DNA from: Enchytraeus crypticus
Lineage: Eukaryota > Annelida > Clitellata > Enchytraeida > Enchytraeidae
Direction of reading: 5' to 3'
DNA: 64,000 nucleotides
Assembly (NCBI GenBank): GCA_905160935.1
Contig: CAJHZI010000757.1
Location: 186,001-250,000 of the forward strand
Shown: positions 37,001 to 49,852 of the stretch, one piece after another
How positions within the stretch are numbered: position 1 is the first letter of the stretch
Layout of the letters: each line of letters begins with the position of its first letter
Notes under the pieces: generated by a model
Told to the model about the DNA's origin: nothing
What the model saw: the letters and a program-made list of their open reading frames with translations, nothing else
Databases searched by the model: none
Position numbers and translations under genes: made by a program

Positions 37001-40000
37001 ATTTAAAAATTACGATGACTTTTACACTTTTTAATTAATACAATTTCAGATAAAGCTATGTATTTTTAATCAAGGCGCATATGATATTATCATACTGGAA
37101 GAAATACAGCAGGCAGTGGTTTCTATAAAATGCGAGATATGTGATATTTATATGCATACAGTGTACTAGTGATATTTATTGAAACATCTGTTTTTTCTAT
37201 ATTCCAGGGGGAGAAGGGTGGAACTGGAGTACCGGGAAGCATTGGAGCAGTGGGGCCACCGGTAGGGTTCAGTGCATATCATACATTAAGTGTCTCATTA
37301 AAATAAATTTCTATACATTTCAAACACAAAAAATGATACTATCACGTTAATTGTATTATCCTATAGTAAATCTAACACGCAAAGGGTTTGAAGGAGCAAC
37401 TGCTAAACATCTATTATCGAAGACATTTTCGCATGAAGAAAAATCTTAAGCTTTTTTAACTTTTTTCGAAAAGGTTAAAAAATAATACGTTGGACGTAGT
37501 GACTGTTTCTTGCTATCAATAGCTTAGTAACAGATATGTGACATTCGAAATTTCATATAAATCTTTCGTCGGTTACTTGTTTTTTGGTACATTTAATTAC
37601 ACACTGTCATTCGTGATGCTACTAAACTTTATATTTGTGATAGTGATGTGTCTTATTGGATCTTAACCAAGCCTGTACAAGTAATGGATGCGCTTTCTGG
37701 CCAATACTGCTATATTATTAGTTTACACTGAAATAAGTAGGATAACTCTTAGGTCTTTTATCTCTTCCATAATCTCTCCTAATTCTAGAATCCACCTGTA
37801 GACAATGTTGTAACTGTTCCAGGGCAGGCCAGGTGCTCCGGGTTCCCCTGGACCGACGGGTGTCAAGGGAAGTGAGGTAATCGACATTTTGATCAGAATC
37901 ATCGATTCTTTCTATTCTTTAATTGAGAACCAATTTTATTCCTTCAGTAGGTGACGTAACACAAATTTTATTAGCCTAGTGAATTTGTATCTGCTTATTA
38001 ATGTAGGTTCCAGTAACAGTTAAAACAAAAATGTATCAGGCATCAAGAGGAACAATTAATTTAAAAATAATTTATATCTTCTGTGTGTAGACTTTGTATC
38101 AGTTTGCTGCATATAAACAATTTTTATTTCTTTATAATTATATTGATGCAACCATAATATGATCTATAGGTATAGATATAATTTATATGCTATAGTACTT
38201 TTAACACAGTAAAAAATACGATAAATTGGTCAAATTATGATACTATAGTAACTACTGAATAGATATAATAAATGAATATTCTCCTGGTCTAGTATTATTA
38301 TACTAATGGTTATCTATAAATATAGTTTTTAATTATATAGCTTATGCATATTATATTAATGGCTGGAGCTAGTGGCGAAGTCGGTAAGATACTCCACCGC
38401 GGATCAGATGGTGCGGGGTTCAAATCCTGGGCTCACCCATCCCTGACATCGCTTTCAAGTGAGGAAACTGATGCTAACCTTAGCTTAATTTTTTCACTTT
38501 TTAGCTTTAATATCATTCGTAGAATACAAACTCATTAATTTTCGTTCTTTAACTAATCGAGTTACAAATAGATATTGCCGAAAATTCATGATTTTTTAGG
38601 GTGAACAGGGATTAAGGGGACAGGATGGACCCATAGGAGAACGTGGAAAAACGGTATGAAAATATATCAGTCATTTATAACACTTCTTTTAACGTGCCCT
38701 TATGTCTCATTTTAGGAGTGAGTACAAACGGTTGTGAGCTTTAATACATGTATGCAATCAAAATTTCAATGTTTTGTAACAGTGTTACTAATAGTAATGA
38801 TGATGCTGATACCTTTAATTCTTCTTATTATATTTATGATTAAAATAATGATTATAATAGTAATATTGAAACTCTCTCTTCAGTGCACTGCCAAGTGGCA
38901 GGTTCAAGGTACATATTCATACTCAAAGTCTGCTTTCTCACTCCATAAGTGCACTCCTTAGATCAACAAGTTAATCCCTTCACAAAGTATATGCCTTGTC
39001 CATACCTTATGTACCCTATAGCTTGGGAAAATTATGACTTCTGAGGTTGATTCCCGTTGCCTTCCTTATTGAAACTAGCATTATACAAATCCTTCCTTAT
39101 AGCATGACATTGCTGTTTTAGGGAGAAATTGGCTCCCAGGGGCCGGTGGGACCCCCCGGAGAAGATGGCCAAAAAGTAAGTTCGACTTATGTTAACTTAT
39201 GTCTCCCATTCGTTTAAAAAACAAATGCACAAGATTTTAAAACGCATTAAGTAAGCTTAGTTTACTTTACTCAGTATTAATGGGATGATTATAGCGCCAC
39301 TAATTACACTTTCCATTTAATCTTGCATTTTGTTAATAATACACTTTCTGTAAATTTTCTAGCTGAAAAGTAATTAGTCGTTTATTTCATGAATTAAGAA
39401 AGACTAACGGTAGCATTAATATTCAAGAAGGCTGGTAATTGTATATTTTGTCCACTTATTAACATTTTCAATTTTGCAGTAATAACGAATTAAATGCTCC
39501 GAATATGGAAATCAACAGATCGAAAAGGAAACTACATACTTTTTTATTAAATAATCTCTTTGATATATTCATCATCTTCCCTTGAATCCCAGTTTAACTA
39601 AGGTCGGAATACGAATAGACTGTCTCAAATCCTCTCTGTCCTATATCATGTCATCCGTTAATCCCCTATTTGAGACTTTTCCATTCGTTTAAATGTATTT
39701 GATATATTAAATACTTATAAACGTTGCTAATCCAATAATTAACACTGCATGTAGATCTGTCTAATATACTACAAATTTTGTTAAGGGAGAACCGGGATTT
39801 TTCGGCCTAAGAGGAACTAAAGGAGAGCCAGGGGAAATGGTTTGTATCAAGCGGCTTCTTAACAATGAACTACAACGCAACTAGGGTACCATCGTTATCC
39901 ATAACATATTGAACGTAATGAAACCAATCTTACGAAACAATGAAACAATGTAGCTATAACTTAAACGATGAAAGATCAATTTATCGTGGTAATAGGGTAT

Positions 40001-40714
40001 GGAGGAAGGAACTTCATACCCTATTAAAACTTCATAACGTTTCATAGATAAAAAACGTTCATTTTTAGCCTAATTGTAAATTTATTCTTAAATGAATATA
40101 AGCATTCATATAATCATTATAGTAAATAAACAAGGTTTATTTACTATAATACATTTGACAAATCTCGTTAAACTGCTCAGCAAAATCAAGTTAATATGGC
40201 GCCTCGTACTGAATGCACTTCGTTTTGCGAGGCTCGTTTTCACAAACGAGCAGTGTTGGCTTTTTAATAATAAAAAGGCTGCTAAGTTTCACTAAGGGCT
40301 GTTAATATCATGAAATTTACGGGCACAGTGCGTGCGTCTAAATGAAAATGTAAAACATACAGAAAGTACTTTATAAAATGGAAAGTCAAATACATTAAAT
40401 TCTCTCATGGTTTATACAATGAGACACAAGGACGTAGTATGTATTTGGTTATACCCTCGCAAACTGTGTTTATCTAAAATACAAATTTAATAGAAACAAC
40501 CAATTAAGAAAGTTTTGTAGAAAAACATTAAATATTAATTAATATATGCACTTCAGGTGTTAATAACTGATTATTTACATGATTCTACTCTTTTAGGGAC
40601 CACTCGGACCGCCAGGATTGCCAGGGGCTCAGGGTCCCGCTGGAGCTTATGTAAGTTTTAGGCTTACTTTTATTCATCATTCTGATATAGTCATTCAATA
40701 TGAGATATTATGCA

Positions 40715-40796
<82 letters not shown>

Positions 40797-43376
40797 AATA
40801 TGCCGTAATTTTCACCTCGATGGAACTAAATTCGAAAAAATCTCATCGTTAATAATTTTGAGCCTATGCTAATTTAATTCTAAATAACTTATCACTTTGT
40901 TGTCTAGAGTTTTCTGATAAGTACAGTAGGCCTTTGTAAAATATTCTTATCATATTTTTTCTTTTCCTATTAATTTTTGCACAGGGTGTTCCGGGTGAAC
41001 CAGGAGTCCAAGGAATACAGGGTGTACCAGGAGCTCCGGTAGAGTATCAGCCATTTATTCTATTAATATGTTCTCACTTTCAAAGTGCGTAATTAATTTA
41101 AGGTTATTCAGATGCCAGACTTGAAAGATCTGCCGCAATTCATCAGCAGTGTCATTTGGCCGGCTAGATCGTCTTAATGTATATAAAAGATAAGAGATAA
41201 GTTAAAGTTTGTGATTTTATTGATTTATTAATAAATCTATGTATAATATTGTTGTAGTGAAATGACAGCATTTAAGTGTAGTATTAGTATACGGTATTGC
41301 TACACTTGTCCATTATGTTTTCATCAATTTATCAATATATTAAGGGTTATTTAAAAGGCATGATAAGAACTATTACAACAGCATATCAATTGTCATCTGA
41401 CCTTTGCTTTTGTTACAAATAAATCATATGCTATAAAGTTTTATAACGATATTGATAATACTGTCAAATACATCTAGTCCATAACTTCATACCACATTCG
41501 TAGATTGTAAATTGTAGGTAATCTTAGTTAAATGTTTTAGGGATTGGAAGGCCCGAGAGGTGCGCCAGGCCCTATAGGCATATCTGGCAAGCAAGGATTG
41601 CCTGGTCTACCAGGACCCAAGGGTGGCAAAGGTGATGTGGGACAGAAAGTTCGTATAGCCTTTCTCTTTGTTATTGATTTTGCATATATTTGTTTGCTCT
41701 ATGATTAAGTGTTCTTCATCGAAGATAATTATAATGCTCTTATTGAATATGTAATTATATACAGTAAATGCTTTTTCATTTTACTGAGTCATTTATTTAA
41801 ACGGTTGCTATTGTCTTTGTTTTTGATTAAGCCCATTTCTACTCGCTCCATAACAAATCATATTAACTTTATCATAGAGACTTAAATCTTTAGGGTTCTG
41901 ATTTAGCTTAGTTGTAAACAATCAGCCAGAGAAATCTAGGATAATATTTCTCATACAGATTGCGTAGGTTTTCTAATAATTTCCCTGATATCAGTGGACT
42001 ATTTTTATGGTCTTTATGACCTGTGATTTGAATCCGGACGTCCCAAATCAGTGGCGCACTGTTTCTCTACCAACTCTTCAGATCTGCCTGAATCTTGATG
42101 CCTGAATTATTATGCCTGTATCACGATGAATAAATCATAATGTCTGAATCATGATATCTGAATCAAGAGGCCTGAATCATGATGCCTGAATCATGATGCC
42201 TAAATAGCGATGCCTGAATCATGATGCCTGAATCATGATGCCTAAATAGTGATGCCTGAATCATGATGCCTGAATCATGATGCCTTAATCATGATGCCTA
42301 AATAATTATGCCTAAATAATTATGCCAGAATCATGCTTCCTTAATCATGATGCTTAATAATGATACCTGAATCATGATGCCTGAATCATGATGCTACTTT
42401 TCAATGATCTCAATCAGAAAGCTGGCTATGAGATCTAGATTGATCTTGATCTGACTATTAAATCATAGTTCTTAAAATTATAATAATATGTGATTAAGTT
42501 CTATCGTCGATGTGTATATATATGAAATTGTATGCATCGTATTACTTTGTGTAGGGTCCCCCTGGGCCCGCAGGACCTGCTGGGCCGGCTGGACCCCCTG
42601 GTATTGAAGTAAGTTCTAAATAAGTTATACCATAGTTTCAGTAATAAGTAATCATCATCATCATCATCATCATCATCTTCCCTTGACTCCCAGATACGAA
42701 TTATTTTCCGTTCGGTTTATGAAATTTTGTAGCAATTTCTGAGCCTTCGCACTCACCGACCGAATGCCCTTTCTGACGTTGGTAATAAATTGTCACAATT
42801 CTTATCATTTTGAAACTCAAACATGGAATAATCGGTAGCATAGATATTGAATAATGAAATAAAATAAATAGATTGGTAGGCAAGACTATTTATTTGTAAG
42901 AAACGTATAGCTTTTTAGACCCCAGGAAGTCCCGAGGCATGTTAGAAGTAATCCTACACATATTGTCGTAATATACATGTATGTGTAGTAATTCTACACA
43001 TATATTGTTCTAATATATCAAAGTGTATGCCGTGAGTGTACATGATCGTCTGTGGAAGTTGCGATGTTAATTTAACTTTAACATAAGATACTGCGCTTAT
43101 AAGGTTACCATATTAATGTACTATTAATATATTAATATATTGTTACAATGTTTACTTAGGCTAATTCTATGTGCGTGCAGTTAAGCTATATTACTGATGT
43201 TAAGGCAATGTGCAGTTACTTGTAAGCTGTATTACTGATGTTAAGGCAATGTGCAGTTACTTGTAAGCTGTATTACTGATGTTAAGGTTATGGTAATATG
43301 AAACATGATTATTGTGAGAGGGAAATATTAATATTATTAATAATGTATTCGTAATATGTATATATATACCTATATA

Positions 43377-43432
<56 letters not shown>

Positions 43433-46400
43433 TATATATATATTCGTAATATCATTAATCATAGAGAGAATGAGAGAGAGTCACTGTAGAGTTTGCTGAT
43501 GTGATTTTTATTTTAGGAGTAAACGATATTATAAGGATGATGGTAAAAGCTGGATGACGGAAGAAATGTTATGTTTTATGCTTCATCAGGGAAAGTTTCA
43601 ATTATTTTAATCGTTTCACTTTCCCGAACGTCACGGTCGTTCTCTTACAATCCAAGTTCATTTCATACTCATTACTTGGTTTTTTCCTTGTTTACACAGT
43701 AATTTAAACAACTTGAAATGTATACATGTTTGCGTGAGACGTTCATGTGAATAAATTGACGCCTTAGTTTTGTCATGTATAAGAATGTTAGATAATTAGA
43801 TTTGTCTTTATATAACTCGTAGAAGTTCTTGAAAGAAGCGGTACAGATAGACAGTTAATGAATATGACAAGAAATAGAAAGAAAAGCTGGATGGGACATA
43901 TGATTAGGGATGGTTTGATAAAGGATGTAATAGAAGGAAAATTGCAAGGAAAAAGAGTTAGAGGAAGACCGAAACATGGGATGCTGGATGAATCTGATAA
44001 CAAATTTGTCTATGGAGATGAAGAGGAAAGCTGAGGATAGAATTTGTTGAAAGAGTTTTATGCCATGAACCTGCCGTTAGGCAGTGCACTACAAGAAGAA
44101 AAAGATAACTCGTAGAAAAGCACTCTATCTCTATTTCTTTTGCTTTTTAATATTTCTAAATTATTTACTTGTAGTTGTGTATATGCATTCGTTGGTGATA
44201 GGGTTTAATGGGCTTACCCGGCCCTCTAGGTCCTGAGGGGCGTCAGGGAATAAAGGGTGATGCGGGAGTTGATGGTCCCCCTGGTCAGCAGGGTAAAAAT
44301 GGAGCCCCGGTTAGTCTTATAATTCCTTATGTAATATATCTCGGAATTTAAAAATAAAATCTATGATATTACTTCAGACGATATCGGGTTCTTAAACGGT
44401 AGTGGTTTTTGTTGATTTAAACTTAATATACTTGTATTCGTACTTACACTATAAGTACCATCGCTATCATAGTCGTACCAAAAGTTAGCATATGGCATTC
44501 TTTAAATTTAAATAAGACAAGCATCTTCTCAGAAAAAATAGAATAAGTTATGTCATAGCTATTAGAAGAAAATTATTTCATTTAAAATAGAAACTGGCGA
44601 TGACTATTTAATTAAATACATGTAATTAAGTCGTGTATGCTAGTGGAGCCTACAATTGGTAATCCACAAATTCTATTTCATGTACACAGGGTCCTCCAGG
44701 TCAAGTGGGTTCAAAGGGGGCACCAGGGAATCCAGGGCTCCCTGGATATCCCGGATCTGCTGGCAAGCCGGGATTGCCTGGACCTAAGGGACATCAGGGT
44801 GCTATCGGTATGACTGGAGTCAGTGGTCAGCCAGGAGTAGCTGGAATTAAGGTATAATTAAACTAATAGTAGTACATAGTACATATGTTTATTTAAAAGT
44901 CTTAAAATACCGACAAATAATTATATTATGAAAGCAGACAAATCAACAGTTCAAAGTGTCATCAACATATGAAGCATCAAGCAGGAAATAAAATTTGCTC
45001 ACTACGGCCATCAGAGAGGGCACTTGAAGTAACCTATCGAGCTGACCACCGCAGTATTTGTAAACTAGTTTACAAAAAATATTAAGCGTTAATTACTGAC
45101 CTCACGCTTAACACTCCGACGAGTAAGCAGAAAATATTTATTATTTAAAATCGCCTTCCGCAGCTGTCGAGAATTATTTGTTTGTTTTATTTATTAATTT
45201 AATTGAGGCAGAATAGTCCTTGCATTACACACAAACAATCAACGTAACCGAAAGAACTCCAACTAAAAATGGTGGAAGAAGAATTTTAAGATATTAAATC
45301 CAGATCTATATGCGCCTGCCTTTGATTTTATAGCAATGGAGAATAAAGAGGTTTATACAGGTCTGCGGAATGTTAGAACAAACAAAGACACTCGAGATTT
45401 CTTGCTTTAAAAGCCGAGGTGTTACCAATAAGCCACTTAGGCTCTACATAAATTTTGGACTAGAATAATAGCTCAAGTATTACAACAATGGAACTGACGC
45501 GTATTAGATCTCAAAATTAAAATAATAGAAATATGACAAAATTGTAAAATAAATCAAGAGAGGTACTTTAAAGTTTTATTTTATATATGGTATTGTAATT
45601 AATGGCTTTTTACATATTTTTAAGAAGTAAACTCTGCTATGATTACTACATTGAACAGGCTATGCTGCATTCTCATTGTTAGTATTTATTTGTGAGCTTT
45701 TAGTCTTTGGTGTTTGTAATTGTTTGCATTTTCTATTTTCTTTAGCTTATTTTACTTTTAAATAAAATAAAATAATGTAAGACTTCATGCGCTGAACCTA
45801 ACAATAAAAGTTTAATTTATATTTTGGTCTTGACTAGTATGAAATTATAAACATCGCTCTCACTGTATATTGCGAATAGTGTCGGCAAAAGTATTGAGCA
45901 CATTTTTATTTTTATATTTTATATTGTCATTATTATATTGTTATTTATATTGTCGACCAGGGTGAGCCAGGGAAGCGTGGAAGAGACGGAAAACAAGGAG
46001 AAATCGGTTTACCAGTAAGTTTATTATGTTTCACTTTTTAACGTGTTCATGTACAACTGTACTTGTACAAGTTTTTTTTCGTTTAATTCTGCTCTCGATA
46101 AATAAATATGTTAGTAAATCGCTACATGTAGGCCTACTTTATCTTTTAAGAACTTAAATGAAAGAGGCCTTTGCACTTAGCATCGAGCGCATTTACAAGA
46201 TTAATCTTCTAGACTTCATAAAATTAGTATACTAACATAATAAGTAACGGAGCCGCTAGGTTGACTTAGACAGTTTTATAGGTAGGCTACACATTTAAGT
46301 AGGCCTACTTGACTTAAATGCTCAAATATTGGCCATTAGAACTGCCTTCAGGAAGGAGGAGTAAGAGTGGTAGGTACGGACACAGTATCCTCTATCTCTA

Positions 46401-49400
46401 TTCCAGATGATTACACTGGAAAATGATTGCATGCTAGACTAGAGTTAGGTTATAGATGCAATTTGTCTTCCCAGCCGCAATTTAAAGTTTATTCTGTGCC
46501 AATATTAACGTGAAATAATAAGGTGATCAATTTAACTGTATTAAATTGTTTACATTTTATTTGCTTTATTTACATTTAATGTATGAGATTTGCGGCTCTT
46601 ATACAGCACCTGAAATGAGATAATGTAACGAAAAGAAATGGGTATCTATACTACCTGAAATGAAAATTTATTAATATTTCAGGGACCGCCAGGACATATG
46701 GGAGAGCCTGGACCACCTGGCCCCCCTGGAAGAATTGTAAGTTATTCGTAATTGAGAAGTATCTTTTATCATTCTAGTTTCTGTGTTACTGTTTACTTAA
46801 TGTTATAATTTGACTATCGCTTTTCTTTGCTAGCCAATAAGAAAACCGATGAAATATATAAATTTTTATCTCTGTTTTGATCTGTCTTTCTCTTTTGGTC
46901 TTTGTGTACTCAGTCGTCATTGTGTGGTGCTTTGGCGCCTGTTTGTGTAGAGTCTGCAAGAGACGTCTCTGACATTAGCTTATGACGAGGAACCGGACTT
47001 TAAATCCTTATTGATTGATTCTTGATTGATTGATTGATTGATTGATGTTCGTAATTGCGTTCATTACTTTTTGAGCCTGAACATTGTTTGATTTTAGATT
47101 TACAAACTAAGGCAATGAAGAATTTGGAGATTTAGTATAAGTGATATAGGTGTGCACGTTTTCCCGTGTTGCGTCCGGGCTGTTTGAAGAATTGACAAAC
47201 CGGTGACTGCACGTGTCGTAGAAGGCGACTAAAGCACTAAAATCCAAACCAACGTCAGAAGGTTGGTGAGAACCTAGACTCCAGAATTGCTACAACATTT
47301 TATCAAACGAATAGTAGAGATTATGGTGGATTGACAGATGATATGGTATGCGATAGAGAGGAGTGGAGAAGGTCTATTCGTATGCCGACTCTAGTTAAAC
47401 TGGGATTAAAGGGAAGATGATGATGATGATATAGGTGTGCACATTTTCATATACATTAGCATATGGAAGTATATATTGAAAATAATTTTATCAAATATTT
47501 TTTCTATGTAATTAAATTTAAAGAATTTAATGCTATTTTACTGTATTAAACTTTATTGAGTTGGAATGGAAGTTGTGCTAGTAGTCTGTCAAACATTCAT
47601 TCACTCACTGATTTGAACCAAATACTCAATATAACATAAATAAATCTGGTAAATTTTATTAAAGCTACTCTATTCAAATTACCTTCTTATAAACTTTCAA
47701 GAAATACCTTTAATCTTTAGCATTTATTGTCGATAACCAGTTAGATTATACGTCCCTGACGTCGTCTACTGGCAAGGAACCAGACGTTAAACTCTTAATG
47801 ACTGACTGATTGATTGATTGATTTTATGACTGATTAATTACTCGATTGCTTTGTATTTGATGGATTGATTGCCTGATTGGTTGATTGAGGTTTGTTATAT
47901 CGTAGGGATCAGCGGGAGCTCGAGGTGCTCCTGGTGTATCAGGAGGTCCAGGACTTAAAGGTGATCGAGGAGAACCTGGATCAATTGGTGAGACCGGGCC
48001 AATGGGCCGACAGGTTAGATTTTATCGTAAATTTTGAGTAAATCGAAGCACAAATATATTACAATTGACCCTTAACCTTTTGATGTTGGCTAATTTATTA
48101 TTTATTTATATTGCATAGTGATGGAGTACTGTTACACATACACAACCTGTGGGTCAATTTCAACATCATAATTCTTAAGAACAAAATTGGTTCCATTCAA
48201 TCTTGCCATTTATTGCAATACTATTTGCATCTACATCCTGTAGCTCTATTTCTCTTGCTGTATGATATTTTACTTACTATTTACTACTTATCTTGTTCAT
48301 TTTATTAGTTTTGAATTAAATTCTATGCTGAAGACATTTCTATTTCAGGGAGCTCCAGGAAGGGCGGGGCCTAGGGGTGGGCGGGGTCTACCTGGTCCAG
48401 CGGTATGTAGCGTTTAATTATTCTATGCACGATGATTACATGTGTTATTGTGCTAAATTTAGCTTTGCTTTAGTATCTGGGTGCTTTTGATAAACTCCAT
48501 TCTGTATTATCGATGTTTATAAAGTAAATCTGGTAAAGCTAAGGTGAACGTTAGTTTCCTCATTCGAAAGCGATGTCAGTGGGCGATTTAGGTTGAACAT
48601 TCGAAGGATTTATGTCTCAATGTGCTTTTAACAAAGCGTGAATTATGTTGAACCATATCTAGTACACAAGAAAATGTGAAGTGTATATTTGCTATATATA
48701 CATGTAGTTTATCTCTAGAACTTGACGTCTCAACACTGTAGATCTTGGCGAGACTGCACTGGCATGTCACAGTCCTGATTGTGGTTTTATTTGACATAAG
48801 AATAGTAGGGGTTCGTTATACATGTAGTTATACAGTTCATTGTAACTTTAATGTGTTTTAGTATATGGAACTTGAGAAATAGTATGTACGGTATGCACAT
48901 ACTACATGAATTAGTATACATTGCATTGATTAGGACCACTGGATCCCAATTTGTGCAATTTAACCAATAACTGCATGAATATTAAATATAGTTGTTTATA
49001 CTAATTATGTTATTATTATATAATTATTATAATAAATATATTTAACATATTTTGTATGTTTTTTCCGGGATGTTTGAAGAATAGACCACCCGGTGACTGC
49101 ACGTGTCGTAGAAGGCGACTAAAGCACTAAAATCCAAACCAACGTCAGAAGGTTGGTGAGAACCTAGACTCCAGAATTGCTACAACCGGCGACTGCACAT
49201 TTCGTAGAAGGCGACAAAAGTACTAAGATCCAAACCAGCATCAGAAAGGGCATTCGGTTGATGAGCGCCTAGACTCCAGAGATTGCTAGAAAATTTTATA
49301 AAGCCAATAGCAGAGATTATGGGGGATTGACAGATGATATGGTATGGGATAAAGAGGAGTGGAAAAGGTCTATTCGTATCCCGACCCTAGTTAAACTGGG

Positions 49401-49818
49401 ATTAAAGGGAAGATGATGATGATGTTTGTACGATATCAGCTGTAGAACTACTTTCGCTTTGTAATACTTAATATCTTAAGAAATTTTAAATAGTTTACGC
49501 CTTATACATTAAAACTATACGTATAATATGCATCTTAATCTGGTTTTAATACAATTTCTGCTTGACTAAGGGATAAAAATGTTATGAGTACTAACCATCA
49601 GTAGTGTAACTTTGTACATGTAGCCTATTTGATATATTTAAAGTAAGAAATGTTTATTTGATATGATATTGGTGGTATTTTATGGAAATGTTGAGATCCA
49701 TTAAATTGATTAATATCGTTTAGGGAGAAGTTGGCCACACTGGAGAGCCTGGGTTAGAGGGAAAGCAAGGACCCATTGTAAGCACGATAACTTGTGATAT
49801 TATACCCCTCTTCTCACT

Positions 49819-49852
<34 letters not shown>

